From Myrica gale (lineage: Eukaryota; Streptophyta; Magnoliopsida; Fagales; Myricaceae): a DNA stretch of 64,000 nucleotides. Below are positions 9,444 to 21,210 of this stretch, in pieces (positions within the stretch are counted from its first letter, which is position 1; each line of letters begins with the position of its first letter). The notes under the pieces were generated by a model. The model saw only the letters and a list, made by a program, of their open reading frames with translations, had not been told where the DNA came from and made no database searches. The position numbers and the translations under genes were made by a program. The stretch spans positions 15,449,001 to 15,513,000 of the forward strand of contig OZ005609.1 in assembly GCA_963930655.1 (NCBI GenBank), given 5' to 3'.

Positions 9444-10808
9444 GGCTAAATTAGTTCGTACGTCCTTGGGGTTTGGCCTTTTTTCTAGATTCGTCCTTAG
9501 GGTTCGATTTTCCCTATAGATAACCCTGGGGTTTGAACTCAATCCCAAGTTAGTCCTGCCGTGAGTTTAATGGACAGAAATACACACGTGGATAACGGCT
9601 TACACGTGGCAGTGACAGGTAAGTTTTTTTTAAAATTTTGGTCAAATTACATTAAGACACGTGTCAGAAAAAAATAAAAATAAAAAATATTTTAAAAAGA
9701 TAAAAAAATAAATCAAAAAGTAATAAAAAACTTAATTAAATTTAAAAAAAAAAGATCGGGAGGAGGCTGCCCTCTCTCCCCCCAGAACCCTCTCTCTCTC
9801 ATGAAAATAGAGAAACCGAAAGAGCTTTTAAACTAGTTCTCACTGATTTTGTACCTGCAAATTTTCTTCTTTTCCCTGCTATCAAATTTTCTTCTTCTAC
9901 CTGCAACAGTAATAAAACGATCTCAAGTTTTCTCTCGCTCTAAAATGCAAACCTTATGTCATCATTCAGACCAAAAAATAAAGCAGCAGTAGTTCCCAAA
10001 TACTTTCCAACGGGGATTGTGAGTAGCTTGGTAAATGATGGAATGTGGGGCTCTGTGTTATCCAGAAAAGTACAAAAACAAATAGCGATAATGTTCATGA
10101 ATTATCTTCAAATTGTTATCTGTTCAATTATTTAAAGCAACAAATGAGCAAGTACTGTCCCAAAGGAGTCAGAAAAAACAAATTAGCTATAGCACCCACG
10201 GTCCCAAAGGAGTCCCACTCCTCGCAGACATCCTTTTTTGATCCTTTGGGTCTGCAAGTCACAGAGAAATCGTTCATTGCGGAAAATGACCATTATCATG
10301 TCTGTAATATGGAGCTGCCATTTTCGTAGATATTTCAGTGTAAAAAGCTTTTCTCATAGAGTCTATTGTGAAGATATCTTGAAAAATTGACATAGAAACA
10401 TGTTTTCAGACAGAAACCAAGATATGAGGTCTTTCCTGGATGTGAACCGGATGCCTTCAATGGTGGAGGAGACAAACTGTCCATGCGGAGGAGAAAAACT
10501 GTTCACCAAACAGCACCATATCGAGCATAAGCGGGGTTTTATTATATTTTTTATCTTTTTAAAATATTTTTTTTTATTTTTTTTTCTGACACGTGTCTTA
10601 ATGTAATTGGACTAAATTTTTAAAAAAAACTTACCTGTCACTGCCATGTGTAAGCCGTTATCCACGTGTGTATTTCCGTCCATTAAACTCACGGCAGGAC
10701 TAACTTGGGATTGAGTTCAAATCCTGGGGTTATCTGTAGGGAAAATCGAACCCTAAGGACGAATCTGGGAAAAGGCCAAACCCCAAGGACGTACGGACAA
10801 ATTTAGCC
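9444..10808. mobile_element. Non-autonomous MULE with long TIRs
   Basis: Terminal inverted repeats start GGCTAAATT and continue through GTACGTCCTTGGGGTTTGGCC-type sequence for about 270 bp on each side (9444-9720 and 10540-10808). They are flanked by a perfect 9-bp duplication TTTATAAAA (9435-9443 and 10809-10817). Length is 1365 bp. Nine-bp duplications and long TIRs indicate the Mutator superfamily. No transposase is visible. The core has a 94-codon open frame (10045-10329, plus) that I do not recognise and that could be captured host sequence. It is inserted in the LTR of Copia B. Confidence 0.88.
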
Positions 10809-11436
10809 TTTATAAAAACTTTTGTCCTTTTTACGTATAGAACCGAATATCCAAGGATTCCCTTCCTAAAGAGCGAGAGAATGAACTAAATATATATAAA
10901 CAATCACAACAGAAGATATCAACAATAAAATGAGATAAGGTTAGAGAGATCACACCGTGACTTTTAGGTGGTTCGGCTAACACTTGCCTACGTCCACCCC
11001 CAAGGCTATTGACTTCCTTGGGCTTCCTTCACTATTCTCCAAATAGTAAATACACCTTAGCTTCCGGGGTGCAAAGGAACCGTTACAAAGTGTTTTTTAT
11101 CTCACACTTTAACTTACTCTCACAAATCCTCACAACCTAGAGGATTTCTTCTACCCAACAAGTAGGACAAGTGTTTTTCACAAACACTCACGTGTTTTTC
11201 AAGGATGGGTACAAAAGGGAATCTTAGTAAATAGCTCTTTAAGCTGAATAAACAAGTGTGAAATACTGAGGTGTGCAAAGAGACAAGATATACAAGAAAT
11301 GCAACAGTGATTGCAGGTGAGGAAAAGCTTTCTTGGATGATGTAGCTTCTTTCTTCTTCAAAGCGTTTTCTCTCTCTAGAAAGTTAGGGCAGAGTTAATG
11401 TCGCACAACCACATCGTTTCTCTCTCCATCTTCTTC

Positions 11437-11444
11437 TATTTAAA
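11437..11444 (-). promoter_or_regulatory. TATA-like box of Copia B LTR
   Basis: TTTAAATA on the minus strand, at the position matching TATAAATA in LTR A. The phased array begins about 125 bp upstream of it. Confidence 0.5.
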
Positions 11445-11568
11445 GCGTCTAGGGCACCAAGGGTCTTCTGGTAAAGCTTTGGAGCCGTTGGAGGTCATTT
11501 GAGATAATCTGAAGAAGTATTTGAAATGATGACGACGTTTCCAGAAAATCTGCAAAATAACACAATGT

Positions 11569-12034
11569 GTCGACACATAGGTTGTATGTGCTGACACATT
11601 AAACTAGATCTAAAAATAGAGTCTCGGGTGTTAGTTCAATGTGTCGACACCATAGCACAATGTGTCGACACCTTCAACACTTAGTCAAAATCAACTTGAA
11701 TGGTTTGAAATGTAGAGTCTCGGGTGTTAGTTAAATGTGTCGACACCATGGTCCAATGTGTCGACACCTTCAACACTTAGTCAAAAATCAACTTGAATGG
11801 TTTGAAATGTAGAGTCTCGGGTGTTAGTTCAATGTGTCGACATCATGGTCCAATGTGTCGACACCTTCAACAATTAGTCAAAAATCAACTTGAATGGTTT
11901 GAAATGTAAACTCTCGGGTGCTAGTTCAATGTGTCGACACTTCCAACACAGCCAAAAAATCAAGTTGAATGGATTGGAATGAAAACTCTCGGGTGTTAGT
12001 GCAATATGTCGATACCAAGGTCCAATGTGTCGAC
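11569..12034. repeat. Phased GTCGAC palindrome pairs (Copia B LTR U3)
   Basis: Pairs start at 11569/11590 (second core GCTGAC), 11643/11664, 11739/11760, 11836/11857 and 12008/12029 (first core GTCGAT). All are 21 bp apart. One core at 11933 stands alone. Successive units lie 74-97 bp apart and share CTCGGGTGTTAGTTCAATG and CAACACTTAGTCAAAA. Confidence 0.95.
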
Positions 12035-12315
12035 ACTCATAAGTGCTGAAGAGTTTTTCACAAACTTTAAAGTGTCCAATTCATTCCAAACTTCTTTTAA
12101 CGCCTAGATTATGAAAAAATTGATCTTATCAACTAGTGTAATGGTGTTCAAGTGCACGTTAAAAATATTTTAGAGAGATAACCTCAATCATTTTGAAATA
12201 TAACTTGGAAATTGTGGATTGACAATGTAAAATCTAAAGTCTTCAAAGAACTTAGAATTTTTGTTATCATCAAAATCAATTTATGGATTGTTTGCAAAAC
12301 AACCTTGGGCTAACA

Positions 12316-12408
12316 TCTCGGTCGTAGGATCATCATGAAAAAATTTTTCATTAAACCCCCTTATATTCTGTAATCTGAATGTATGAGCTTCTACAAATTA
12401 TGATCATG
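12316..12408. other. Flank between Copia B and the Gypsy element
   Basis: Ninety-three bases of AT-rich sequence without features. Its last five bases, TCATG (12404-12408), are the left target-site duplication of the Gypsy element. The sequence resumes after that element at 18488. Confidence 0.6.
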
Positions 12409-15400
12409 TGTCACGCTCCAACACTATCTAGAAGGGGTTAGCGACAGCCGCAAGCATTCCCCGGGAACACTCCAGCGCTTGCATTTACTCTTACAGCAGA
12501 AACGATTATTTATCGCAGCAGAATGTATTACGACATAGCGGAAGCTCACTCAGGGTCCACATGTTGGCTAGGATACAAGCTCGATAAACGATACCTCGAT
12601 AATCGTAAATTAATTTAGTGAAAGTCTTTACATTGCATCTTGTTCAAAATTTATACAAAGATTATCTAGGGCAACATACTGCCACTCGAATCATGACTAG
12701 TACATAGTAGTATTAACTCGGAGTTCACCAACTCCAACTCCTACTCACGAGCTTCTAGGATTTTATACGATAGATAATCCTCTGCTTCCCGGTTATCTTG
12801 TGGATCTGGAATGATATGAGTTAAAACTGTGAGTCGAAAGACTCAGTAAGGAATAACAGTTAAAACATGAACTTGGAAAAACATGGCTTTCGAAAACTTT
12901 CTTATCTCGATGCATTGCAACATAAGAGAAGAGATGAGTAACTGAAAATCATGATCAAGTGCATAAATGTCATGATGCATATGCATGCTCCGTGATGCAC
13001 ATGTCGTGCACTAAAATTCTGGCAGCTCTTGCCCTTTTTAATTTCATTTCATCTCTTAGTGTGGGCTCGCTCCATTTGACCCCATGAAGTCAGGGTTGTG
13101 CTGTTCTCGTCAGAACTGTCTCCCATAACCCTCGGAGACTTAACGTTTGGTCGAGCTAGACACGACCCTTGGAGTGTCACACCTTCTCGAGCAACGTCCC
13201 TCGGTGTGGTTGCACATACCTCAAGGACTTACCCAACCTTCTCGATCAACGTCCCTCGGTATGGGCGTCCTAGGTTTCATCCATCCATCCTTCTCGATCA
13301 ACGTTCCTCGGTATGGATGATGAACCTCACTTAACTTGGTACGGATCCGACCAAAGCCCCGGGCTTAATCATAACATAAATACTTTTCATTCGCATAAAA
13401 CAACCTTTCATGTTTCTATGCAATGAACATGTCATGCCACACTTGAAAACATCGTAACTTCATTTGCATTAAAACGTCTTTCATGTGCTCATGCTAATGA
13501 TCATGTGACATGCTTGAAATATTCAATTTATTCATATAGAAATAACTTGCCATGCACAAGAAAATTTATGCAGTGTATCATTCCAGTTTTCCAAAAACGG
13601 GTAAGATTCACTTACAGTACTCCTTGCAATATTCTTGGTTCTCACTTGGCTCTTTGCCTACAAATAATAGGTCTCCTTTTCATTATAGTATCCGATAAAG
13701 CATATCGATATGCTTCGGTTCTATGAACTATTCAAGAAAACCTATCGTGAAACATACCGAGTAATGGATAGTGGTAATTAAGCACTTTAACTTAATCTTA
13801 ACGGTATAATATAGTTGCTAAATTTCTCTTAGTCCAATTGACCTTCTTGTTCACCTCTTAACCTCATACTTCCTGTCCATTGAATTACACATTGATTTCA
13901 TAGCACTATAAGCCTTTAATTATCTAACTCCCAATTAAACTTTTACTTTCAACTATTGATCAAGGTTTAGATTATCTAATACTTACCTTCATTGCAGCTT
14001 ATTTTCCATTCTTACTTAGGATTCTAATTAGCAAGCTAATTGCTCTATAATTAAATCTTAATCTTTCTTTTATTTCATACATTAAACTAGGTCTTTAAGT
14101 TCATCAATTACTAACCCTAATCATAATTAAACCTTGGCTTTGACATTTGATCTCCGTTCATGCTCAACACTAGTTTAATGTCAAAGCCTAATCAAAGGCA
14201 TTCCAAGGTTTTGGCCAACACTAGTTTAAACTAGGTCTTTAAGTTCATCAATTACTAACCCTAATCAAAGGCATACAAGGTTTGGCCAACACCAACCAAC
14301 ACAACCTTTCATGCCAAAACTTGCAACATGCATTCCTTTTGCATTTTAAGACCAAACTAGCATGCATTGAGCCTTACAACCTCATCTCTTCATCATATAC
14401 AACCACCATGACCAGATCTAGCATTTAGAAGCTTCAACAGCAAGAGATCTAAAGAAAAATCCAACTTACATCCGGCCAAGTGTAGTGTGAGTTAAGATCT
14501 AAACTTTCCTAGCATGTATTGTTCATTCCTTTACATTTTCTAACATTCAACTTCAGATCTCATGCTTATAAGGCTAGATCTAACATCACAACACAACTTA
14601 GGGTTGGTTTTCTAAGCTCAAGATCTAGCAAAAAAATCAAAGCACAAAACTCAAGATCCAACCAAGAGAAACATTCGGCCAAGAGGGGTTTGTAGAGAAC
14701 CGAATACCTTGTTGTTCTCCTCTTTCTTTCTCTTGCTTTCTTTTGCAAACTTCTCCTCCTCTTCTCCTTCTTCTTCCTTCTTCTTCTTCCTTCTTCTCCT
14801 TCCTTTCACAGGGTTTCTCTCTTGGTTCAAACTCTCGGTTTCTCTCTTGGTTCTCTCCTTTCTCCCTTTCTCGGTTTCTCTCCATTCTTTAGCTTGTGTT
14901 GCACGACCAAATGAGGGAGAATTGAAAGGGGATGTGACCTAGGTGAGAGGTGAAGCAAATGGGGGAGTGAACTTGGCCAAATGGGAGATTCCCCTTGCTG
15001 CCCCCCATTTTGCAGCCTTGGTCGGCAGCCATCACTTCACTCATTTCTTGTCTCCTTGGCATTATCTCTTTGCTCTTCACGTGAATGGCTTTATCTCTTG
15101 GTTTGATTTTTGCTTAGTTCACTTATGTTTTTCGGTTCCAACTCAACTAACTTAGTTACTCTAGTGTTACTTAGTTGGCCTAATGAAGTTGTAAGATAAC
15201 CAGCCCAATAACATAGGGCTTGAAGCCTAATAACATAAATCTTAAGGCCCACTATCATAAGTATTAAGTCCAAATCATAAGTCTAAAGGCTAAGGCCCAA
15301 TAACATAAATCTTTAAAGCCCAATAACAACAAATGGCAGCCCAATATCATAGGTCTTAAGCCCAATAATATAAGTCTTAGCAGCCCACTACAACAACCAT

Positions 15401-15691
15401 GATATAATTCTTCAAAAATAGTTAAAGATGTTAAAAAAAGAAAAATGTTTTAAAGACATTTAGCAACTCAAAAGTTGGCTACATTAAAATTTACTTTCAT
15501 CCATTGAAATTTAATCATAACATCACATACTCATTAACACTAAGATAATTTAATCAATCGAATAACATAATATATTTTCCTTAATATTTAGGTCATACAT
15601 TGGCCAAGCAAGGCCTTCCTTTAATTCAAAATGAACCATAGAATCCTTCAACTTACATTGAATTAGATACGGGTCTCTTTGGGGTCTTACA
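12409..15691 (-). mobile_element. 3' LTR of the Gypsy element (3283 bp)
   Basis: On plus it runs from TGTCACGC to GGTCTTACA, that is TGTAAGACCCC on the coding strand. It contains CCTTCTCG/GTCCCTCGG repeats (13080-13340), purine/pyrimidine-rich tracts (14730-14890) and the GCCCA array (15203-15387). It matches the 5' LTR remnant at 18361-18482 with only one or two differences by eye. Small ORFs inside (for example 14637-14942) follow the low-complexity tracts and are not genes. Confidence 0.88.
15203..15387. repeat. Phased GCCCA (site II-like) array in Gypsy U3
   Basis: GCCCA occurs at 15203, 15247, 15295, 15318, 15339, 15360 and 15383. The last five are spaced 23, 21, 21 and 23 bp. Most sit in a degenerate unit of the type GCCCAATAACATAAATCTTA. 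On the coding strand this reads TGGGC, the core of plant site II elements bound by TCP factors. The array lies 300-490 bp from the LTR's 5' end. Confidence 0.8.
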
Positions 15692-16370
15692 TCCTCCCCT
15701 CCTTATAGAAATTCCGTCCTCGGAATTCGATTACCACCCCCAATAGTTTTGGTCTGACTGAGAGTATGAAGGTCCGTAAGGATGGGGTGAACATTCGTGC
15801 TAGCCCCGCCTAATCTCTCCTTGGTATATACGATCCAGGGAATTACTCCCCGTCCATGACTGTGACGATCTAGTGTCTTGGTTTTGCTCCTCTAGGCTAG
15901 GGTCATGGACCACGTTTTCTGGAGGCATATGGTGTGTGGGTCTCGAGTCTACCTCCTGCGAGGAAAGACGAGTGTCAGAATGCACATCCTGCGCCCTAAC
16001 TCTCCTATGGTGCCTCCTCTGAGAACATCGTCGGAGGGTACATTCGGGAACAGGGTTTCTTTCCCTTTGCCTTACTGGTTCAGGTTCGGGTACAGGATCC
16101 TCTTCCATTGGATCCCCTCTAGGAGCCTCTTGTGGCTCTTCTTGGGGTTCTGCCTGAGGGTCCTCTTCAGGATCCTCTTTAGGGTCTTCCTCTTCCGGGT
16201 CCTCCTCTTCGAACCAAGGTTCTTGGGGCACACTTCTAACCATCCGAAGAGGAGTAGCGTTAATCGATGGCCCCGACCAGTAAGGGTCACACAGGTACAT
16301 GGATGGGTCTGGGGACAAAGGGTACCTTTGTCTCGAAGGACCAGCTTGGTCCTGGTCGTACGACTGCAGC
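15692..16370 (-). pseudogene. Gypsy C-terminal acidic/proline tail fused by deletion
   Basis: An open frame on minus (about 15800-16318) encodes repeated E/D/P runs such as EEEDPEEEDPKEDPEEDPQ, then an Arg-rich segment. It lies between the truncated RNase H and the 3' LTR, where the tail after integrase would be. RNase H codons ending DLELAAVV near 16380 run directly into it, marking a deletion that removed integrase. The function of the tail is unknown. Confidence 0.55.
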
Positions 16371-18237
16371 TAACTCCAAGTCGTGAGTGGGATAATTCGC
16401 CTCATGGGGCCTCAATTGCCTAGACGCATAGGCTACGACCCTCTTGTCCTACATCAAAACACATCCAAGACCTTGTTTCGAGGCGTCAGTATAGTTCTCA
16501 TACTCTCCATGCTCTGAGGGCAAAGCTAACACCGGGGCAGTAACTAGATGAGCCTTTAACGTCTGGAAACTCCGTTCACACTCGTCTGTCCATTCGAACT
16601 TAACGTTCTTCTTGGTTAACGAAGTCATCGGCATAGCTATCTTTGAGAACCCCTTGATAAACCTTCGGTAGTATCTGCTAACCCCAGGAAATTTCTTATC
16701 TCCTTAACATTCGTAGGCCTTGGCCATTTGAATACAGCATCAACTTTACCGGGATCCACAACAATCCCTTCACTCGACACTACCTATCCCAAAAATCAGA
16801 CTTGCTCCAACCAGAATTCACACTTGGAGAATTTGGCATATAACTTTTCTCCCTAAGGATCTGCAAAACAATCCTTAGATGCTTCTCATGTTCCTCCTGG
16901 TTCCGAGAATATATCAAAATATCATCTACGAACACCACCACAAACTTGTCCAGGAACTCCCTGAATACTCTGTTCATCAAGTCCATAAATGCGGTCGGGG
17001 CATTGGTTAACCCATATGGCATCACCAAGAATTCATAGTGACCATATCGGGTTCGAAAGGCCGTCTTGGGTATATCTCCCTCCTTCACCTTCAATTGATG
17101 GTACCCCGACCTTAGATCAATTCTTGAGAATACCTGCGCCCCTTGCAATTGATCAAATAAATCATCGATCCGGGGTAGCGGGTATCTGTTCTTGATGGTC
17201 ACTTTGTTCAACTCACGATAATCGATGCACATCCGGAGACTCCCGTCCTTCTTCTTCACGAATAGGATCGGTGCTCCCCACGGCGATACACTGGGACGTA
17301 TAAATCCCTTCTCCAACAACTCCTCTAATTGAACCTTCAGCTCCTTCAGCTCCGCCGGCGCTATCCGGTACGATGCTTTCGAAATTGGAGCCGTCCCTGG
17401 TTCAAGCTCGATTCCAAACTCTACTTCTCGGTCTAGAGGCAAGCCCGGCAAATTCACAGGAAAGACATCGGGAAATTCTCTTACGATGAGGGTTTGCTCC
17501 ACCGTCACTGCTTCCTCTTGAGCATCATTTGCCCAAACCAAGAAACCTTCATGCCTTCCTTGTAACAAATTCTTGGCTTGCAGCGCGGTGATAAGAGCTG
17601 GTCTCCGCTCCGTCTTTTTTATTCCAACGAAACAACAATCGGGTCTCCCCTCCTTATGGAAGGTAACCTTCTTCTCGTAGCACTGGATGTTAGCACCATG
17701 CATCGCTAACCAATTCATGCCCAAGATGATATCAAAACCTCCCATCTCCATCACAATCAAGTCTGCTGGCATAATGTGCCCTTCGATCGTTACCGGAAAG
17801 TTCTTCACAACTTGACTACATCGAACTCTCCCTCTAGCAGGTGTTGACACAAGAACAACACATTTTAAATTAACACATTCAATGCCATGCAGCTTACAGT
17901 ATGCGGATGCTATGAATGAATGCGTGGCCCCCGAATCAAATAGGACTAATACTTCCGCCTGGGGCAAAGGCAACTTACCTTTCACCACATTCGCTCGATC
18001 CTCAGCCTCCTCTGGTGTTAGGGCGTACAACCTCGCCTGAGTCGGGCCCCCGGGCCTCTTGACGTTATTCTGCTGCACGGGCTGGGTTGCTGCGTTTGAG
18101 TTCCTGTGATTCTGCTGCATGGGTCGGGGTGCTGCGTTGGAGTTCCTTTCAACTGGACAGTTCCTTGCTATATGACCCGGTTTCCCACATTGGAAGCACA
18201 CTCCATGCCTGCACCTCCAAGGTGTCTCTTCCCACAT
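16371..18237 (-). pseudogene. Gypsy protease-RT-RNase H, frameshifted
   Basis: On minus it starts with the gag zinc knuckle [14 protein letters not shown] (near 18200). A retropepsin ([18 protein letters not shown], near 17940) and RT follow. RT shows [55 protein letters not shown] and the catalytic FVDDILIYS near 16915. After RT the frame shifts near 16830 and again near 16650. RNase H resumes at 16634 with FEWTDECERSFQTLKAHL and YTDASKQGLGCVLM, then a stop, then [20 protein letters not shown]. Integrase is absent. The copy is dead. The family is clear from the RT and protease motifs. Confidence 0.88.
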
Positions 18238-18360
18238 TTATTACATAACGGGAATCGGTTGCCCTCGTTGATCTAGACTCCCCCAGATTGCTGATTTTGC
18301 CCTTGAGGTAGCCCCTGCCTATTTTTCTTCCAGGGCTTCTGGGGCACGGAGGGTTGGGAA
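18149..18360 (-). pseudogene. Gypsy gag remnant
   Basis: Short minus-strand coding remnant upstream of the knuckle, with basic and Gly/Pro-rich residues (KISNLGESRSTRAT), in a different frame from the pol segment. It stops abruptly at 18360, where the 122-bp 5' LTR stub begins. The primer-binding site and most of gag are therefore deleted. Confidence 0.5.
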
Positions 18361-18482
18361 GTATATTTTCCTTAATATTTAGGTCATACATTGGCCAAGC
18401 AAGGCCTTCCTTTAATTCAAAATGAACCATAGAATCCTTCAACTTACATTGAAGTAGATACGGGTCTCTTTGGGGTCTTACA
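18361..18482 (-). mobile_element. 5' LTR stub of the Gypsy element (122 bp)
   Basis: Nearly identical to 15570-15691, ending GGTCTTACA and followed by TCATG. Only the first part of the LTR survives. The promoter is gone. Confidence 0.88.
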
Positions 18483-18487
18483 TCATG

Positions 18488-19533
18488 TCCATTAACATAT
18501 CACAATTTGACCCTCGAGATACTGAGATTGCTTTTGTGAAATCATTTTTGCTAACAATTATATGCTTATTTATCCTTCCACCATACTATATTCTACATGA
18601 GCTAATTGGACCGGAATAATATCACCGATTAAGTCCCTAGCTCATATAATTCTTAATTCTCAGCCTGTACCTAGTTGGACTTCCAAAACTTTCCAATATT
18701 ATTTTCACAAATATTTACTTAATATAATATAAGTAAAAATCTTGAAAATACTTTTCACAAAATCTCGCTGTGCAACGTTTTTATATGAGTCCAACGATAT
18801 ACAGACATAATGAATATATTACCTCATCAAGAGACTAGTGGATTCCATATTAAGCAATTATACAAATTCACTTACTATGTACAAGGCCCAACCTTATCTG
18901 TAATATTTGATCTACGAAGATCATCACCAAATGACTCAGACAAAGCATAAGAACACAACAAGCAAACCTGCATAACTTTCTCAGGTCTAAGGATAATATA
19001 AGTTAATTGTGCTGAATACCGTTCTTTATATTAGTAATTATTTCTAGAAGGTATTATTTTTTTATCCGGTTCAGTGCATGTACTCTTACATTGCACTTAC
19101 TCGTCTGCTTAAGCTTACCACCTCAATGACGGAGTCCATCATTCTATCTTATAGAGGCACAACGAGTTTAGACCTATTTGTACATTACCATGTATCTCGG
19201 TCTAGAACAAAGTGAGTCAACAAGGATCCAAAAAGTCATACTCCCCGTCTCCGATTCAATTATCATTGGCTTGACTTTTCTACAATGTTGCTCAATAATA
19301 TGACATCTTATGTCATTGTAAGTACCCAAAATAATATACAAATGATTAATCATCAATAATAATTATCTCATAATTATACGAAATGATTGGTTTTGAGGGC
19401 ATACATCTAAGATTTAGATCTTTCTTCATAAATGTATGACAGGCAAGTAGTCTGGGTCCAAGGATCCTACGTAGACAACTTCCCCTTCAATATATTATGT
19501 AGATACCCAACTCTGTTTGCTTCTTTGGCGCAA
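18488..19533. other. Gene-free AT-rich stretch, possible old Copia non-coding DNA
   Basis: No coding sequence is visible. The style of the sequence (GACGGAGTCCATCATTC, CTCGGTCTAGAACAAAGTGAG, GGTTTTGAGGGCATACATC) resembles LTR-type non-coding regions of plant Copia elements, but I could not pair it with a second LTR. Treat it as unassigned repeat-like DNA. Confidence 0.35.
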
Positions 19534-20859
19534 ATAAATTTTGGCTTAATTACACCAAGGGTCCCTGTGGTATTGGGTTGTGACAAAATAGTCCAAGGGG
19601 TATCACTTTCTACAAATCAGCCCCTGTGATCACGACTTTTGTAAAAAATAGGTCCCTCCCTTAAAAATAGGTCCATGACGTGTCGATTTTTTTACGTGTC
19701 AACACAAATAAGAACTTGATTCGTGACCCACTAATCCACCTCAACATAAATCTATAATTTTCCCCCAATTTCTATTTCCAACTCAGCAAATACGTTAACA
19801 CTTAAAAAACAACTCCAAAAAGAAACTATGAATAACATAGTCCCGTACCCCACTAGCCCGACACCCCCACCTTTTCCCATCGATACCCACGCTAAAACAT
19901 AAACCATAACTTTCGAAAATCCAATGAAAACGATAGCTTCGAGTTGGCTCCATCAATCCAAAAATCCAACATTCTACAGGCTCTTCATCTCTACGGGCTC
20001 GTCATCATTGCCCCCTTTTTTGGCTTCCGTTTACTCAATTTGGGTTTTCTCCCTTCGCCTAGTAAGTATTTCTCGCTTCAAAATATCGGTTTGGGTGTAC
20101 CAACCTTTATTGGGTTCTATCGAAGCACGTGAGTGATGATTTGAATCATATATTTGTTTATATAGTTGATAGGAATCATATAGTTGTTTGTCTCCCTTTT
20201 ATTGGGTCCCTTGAAAGTGGAATCACATAGTTGTTTATTATACCCATGTATTTGTTGGCAATAGTTAACTGATTTATGTAGACCAATTCCTTGACATGTG
20301 AGTGATTGGCAGTGGGTGAGGTGTAACAAAACAATAACTAATAAAATAAAGATTTTACAGTGGGAGATAGGGAGAGGGTACACGTATTGTCCACTGCCTT
20401 TTTGTTGTCCTGCAGTTATAAATGTGTTTCACTTTTATGCGGTCATGTTGTTTTCAAGTGGTCCCAAAAGTTGGATACACGACATACACTTTAGTCCCTA
20501 GGGTTTTGAATGGTTGTTAGCGACACATTTATTAGTCCCTGGGCTTTTGATTATTGAATGTGGAAGTAACATAGTGATTGCATATTATTCAACAACGTCT
20601 TTGTAATTGGAATTCTTTATGATTGATTCATACTAAAGCAATGCATCCGCATATATCAAGCATAGCTTAATTGATTCAAAGTCATTATGTCATATATGCT
20701 TTCCTTATATTTCAAGCAATGCATCACGATGCTGAACTTTGATATGAATATTCTGTTTACTTTGTCATGTAAATAAAAACCATTTGTTGTACACTTGTAG
20801 CTTTAGTAAACTACCATCGTGCTATGTTTATATGACTGTCTCTTTTGCTTTTATCAAGT

Positions 20860-21210
20860 ATGGTTCACACATATGTATATCATACTGGAACGTTGAGTTT
20901 GATGAAGGAATAGTACATTGGGGGTGAGTTGTGATACTTGTGAAATCATGCCTATTTTTTGGCGGTTGTAATCAGGAATTTCGTAAGCAAGTACATTTGA
21001 CATCAAAACGTACATAGATTAGCTTGCAAGTTTGAAGACGAGCCCTAATCTGATGGGCTCATGTATATTGCTAACGATGTCAATTCTATCAAGTTAATAA
21101 ATCATATTTAGGAGGAGAAGTGACACACGCTTCATATCTATGTGGAGCACGAAATTGATGAGTTGATATTCGCGGTGGTTGACGAGCCTCCAAGTCATGG
21201 TAAGCATTAT
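20860..21210 (+). pseudogene. Relic of MuDR-type transposase N-terminal domain
   Basis: Scattered codons on plus in shifting frames read VYHTGTLS ... YIGGEL ... SDGLMYIANDVNSIKLINHI ... LHIYVEHEIDEL ... VVDEPP. Plant MULE transposases open with a domain showing this pattern: a strand, then K/Y-GGE, then a block ending in IYVEH. The match is from memory of the family, not a search. Stops and frameshifts throughout make it non-functional. The catalytic DDE core and zinc finger are not present. It supports assigning the surrounding TIR element to the Mutator superfamily. Confidence 0.5.

Larger units (their letters stand above)
9325..12315 (-). mobile_element. Copia B: 5' LTR and first gag codons, split by Copia A
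   Basis: The LTR runs 9394-12315, interrupted by a MULE at 9444-10808. The minus strand begins TGTTAGCCCAAGG at 12315. A decayed primer-binding site (GCTCCGATACTA on plus, 9381-9392) and a gag start reading MTTLVSTS on minus (ATG at 9356) follow it. Those codons stop at 9325, where Copia A begins. Copia A has therefore inserted about a dozen codons into the gag of Copia B, and the rest of B should lie left of the window. LTR B without the MULE is about 1.55 kb and clearly related to LTR A. Confidence 0.85.
12409..18482 (-). mobile_element. Ty3/Gypsy chromovirus-type element with internal deletions
   Basis: Bounded by the perfect 5-bp duplication TCATG (12404-12408 and 18483-18487). Read on minus, the 5' LTR is reduced to its first 122 bp (18361-18482) and runs straight into gag remnants. 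Protease, RT and RNase H then follow, then a tail, then the full 3' LTR (12409-15691). A 120-bp repeat shared by 15572-15691 and 18363-18482 identifies the two LTR starts. The missing parts are most of the 5' LTR, the primer-binding site, most of gag, all of integrase and the end of RNase H. It cannot move. RT sequence and the long LTR suggest the Tekay/Del group, but without the integrase chromodomain this is tentative. Confidence 0.88.

Noticed and set aside
14637..14942. Overlapping ORFs on both strands in the Gypsy LTR
   Set aside because: They follow a CT/GA-rich tract and encode Glu/Arg or Ser/Leu/Phe low-complexity sequence.
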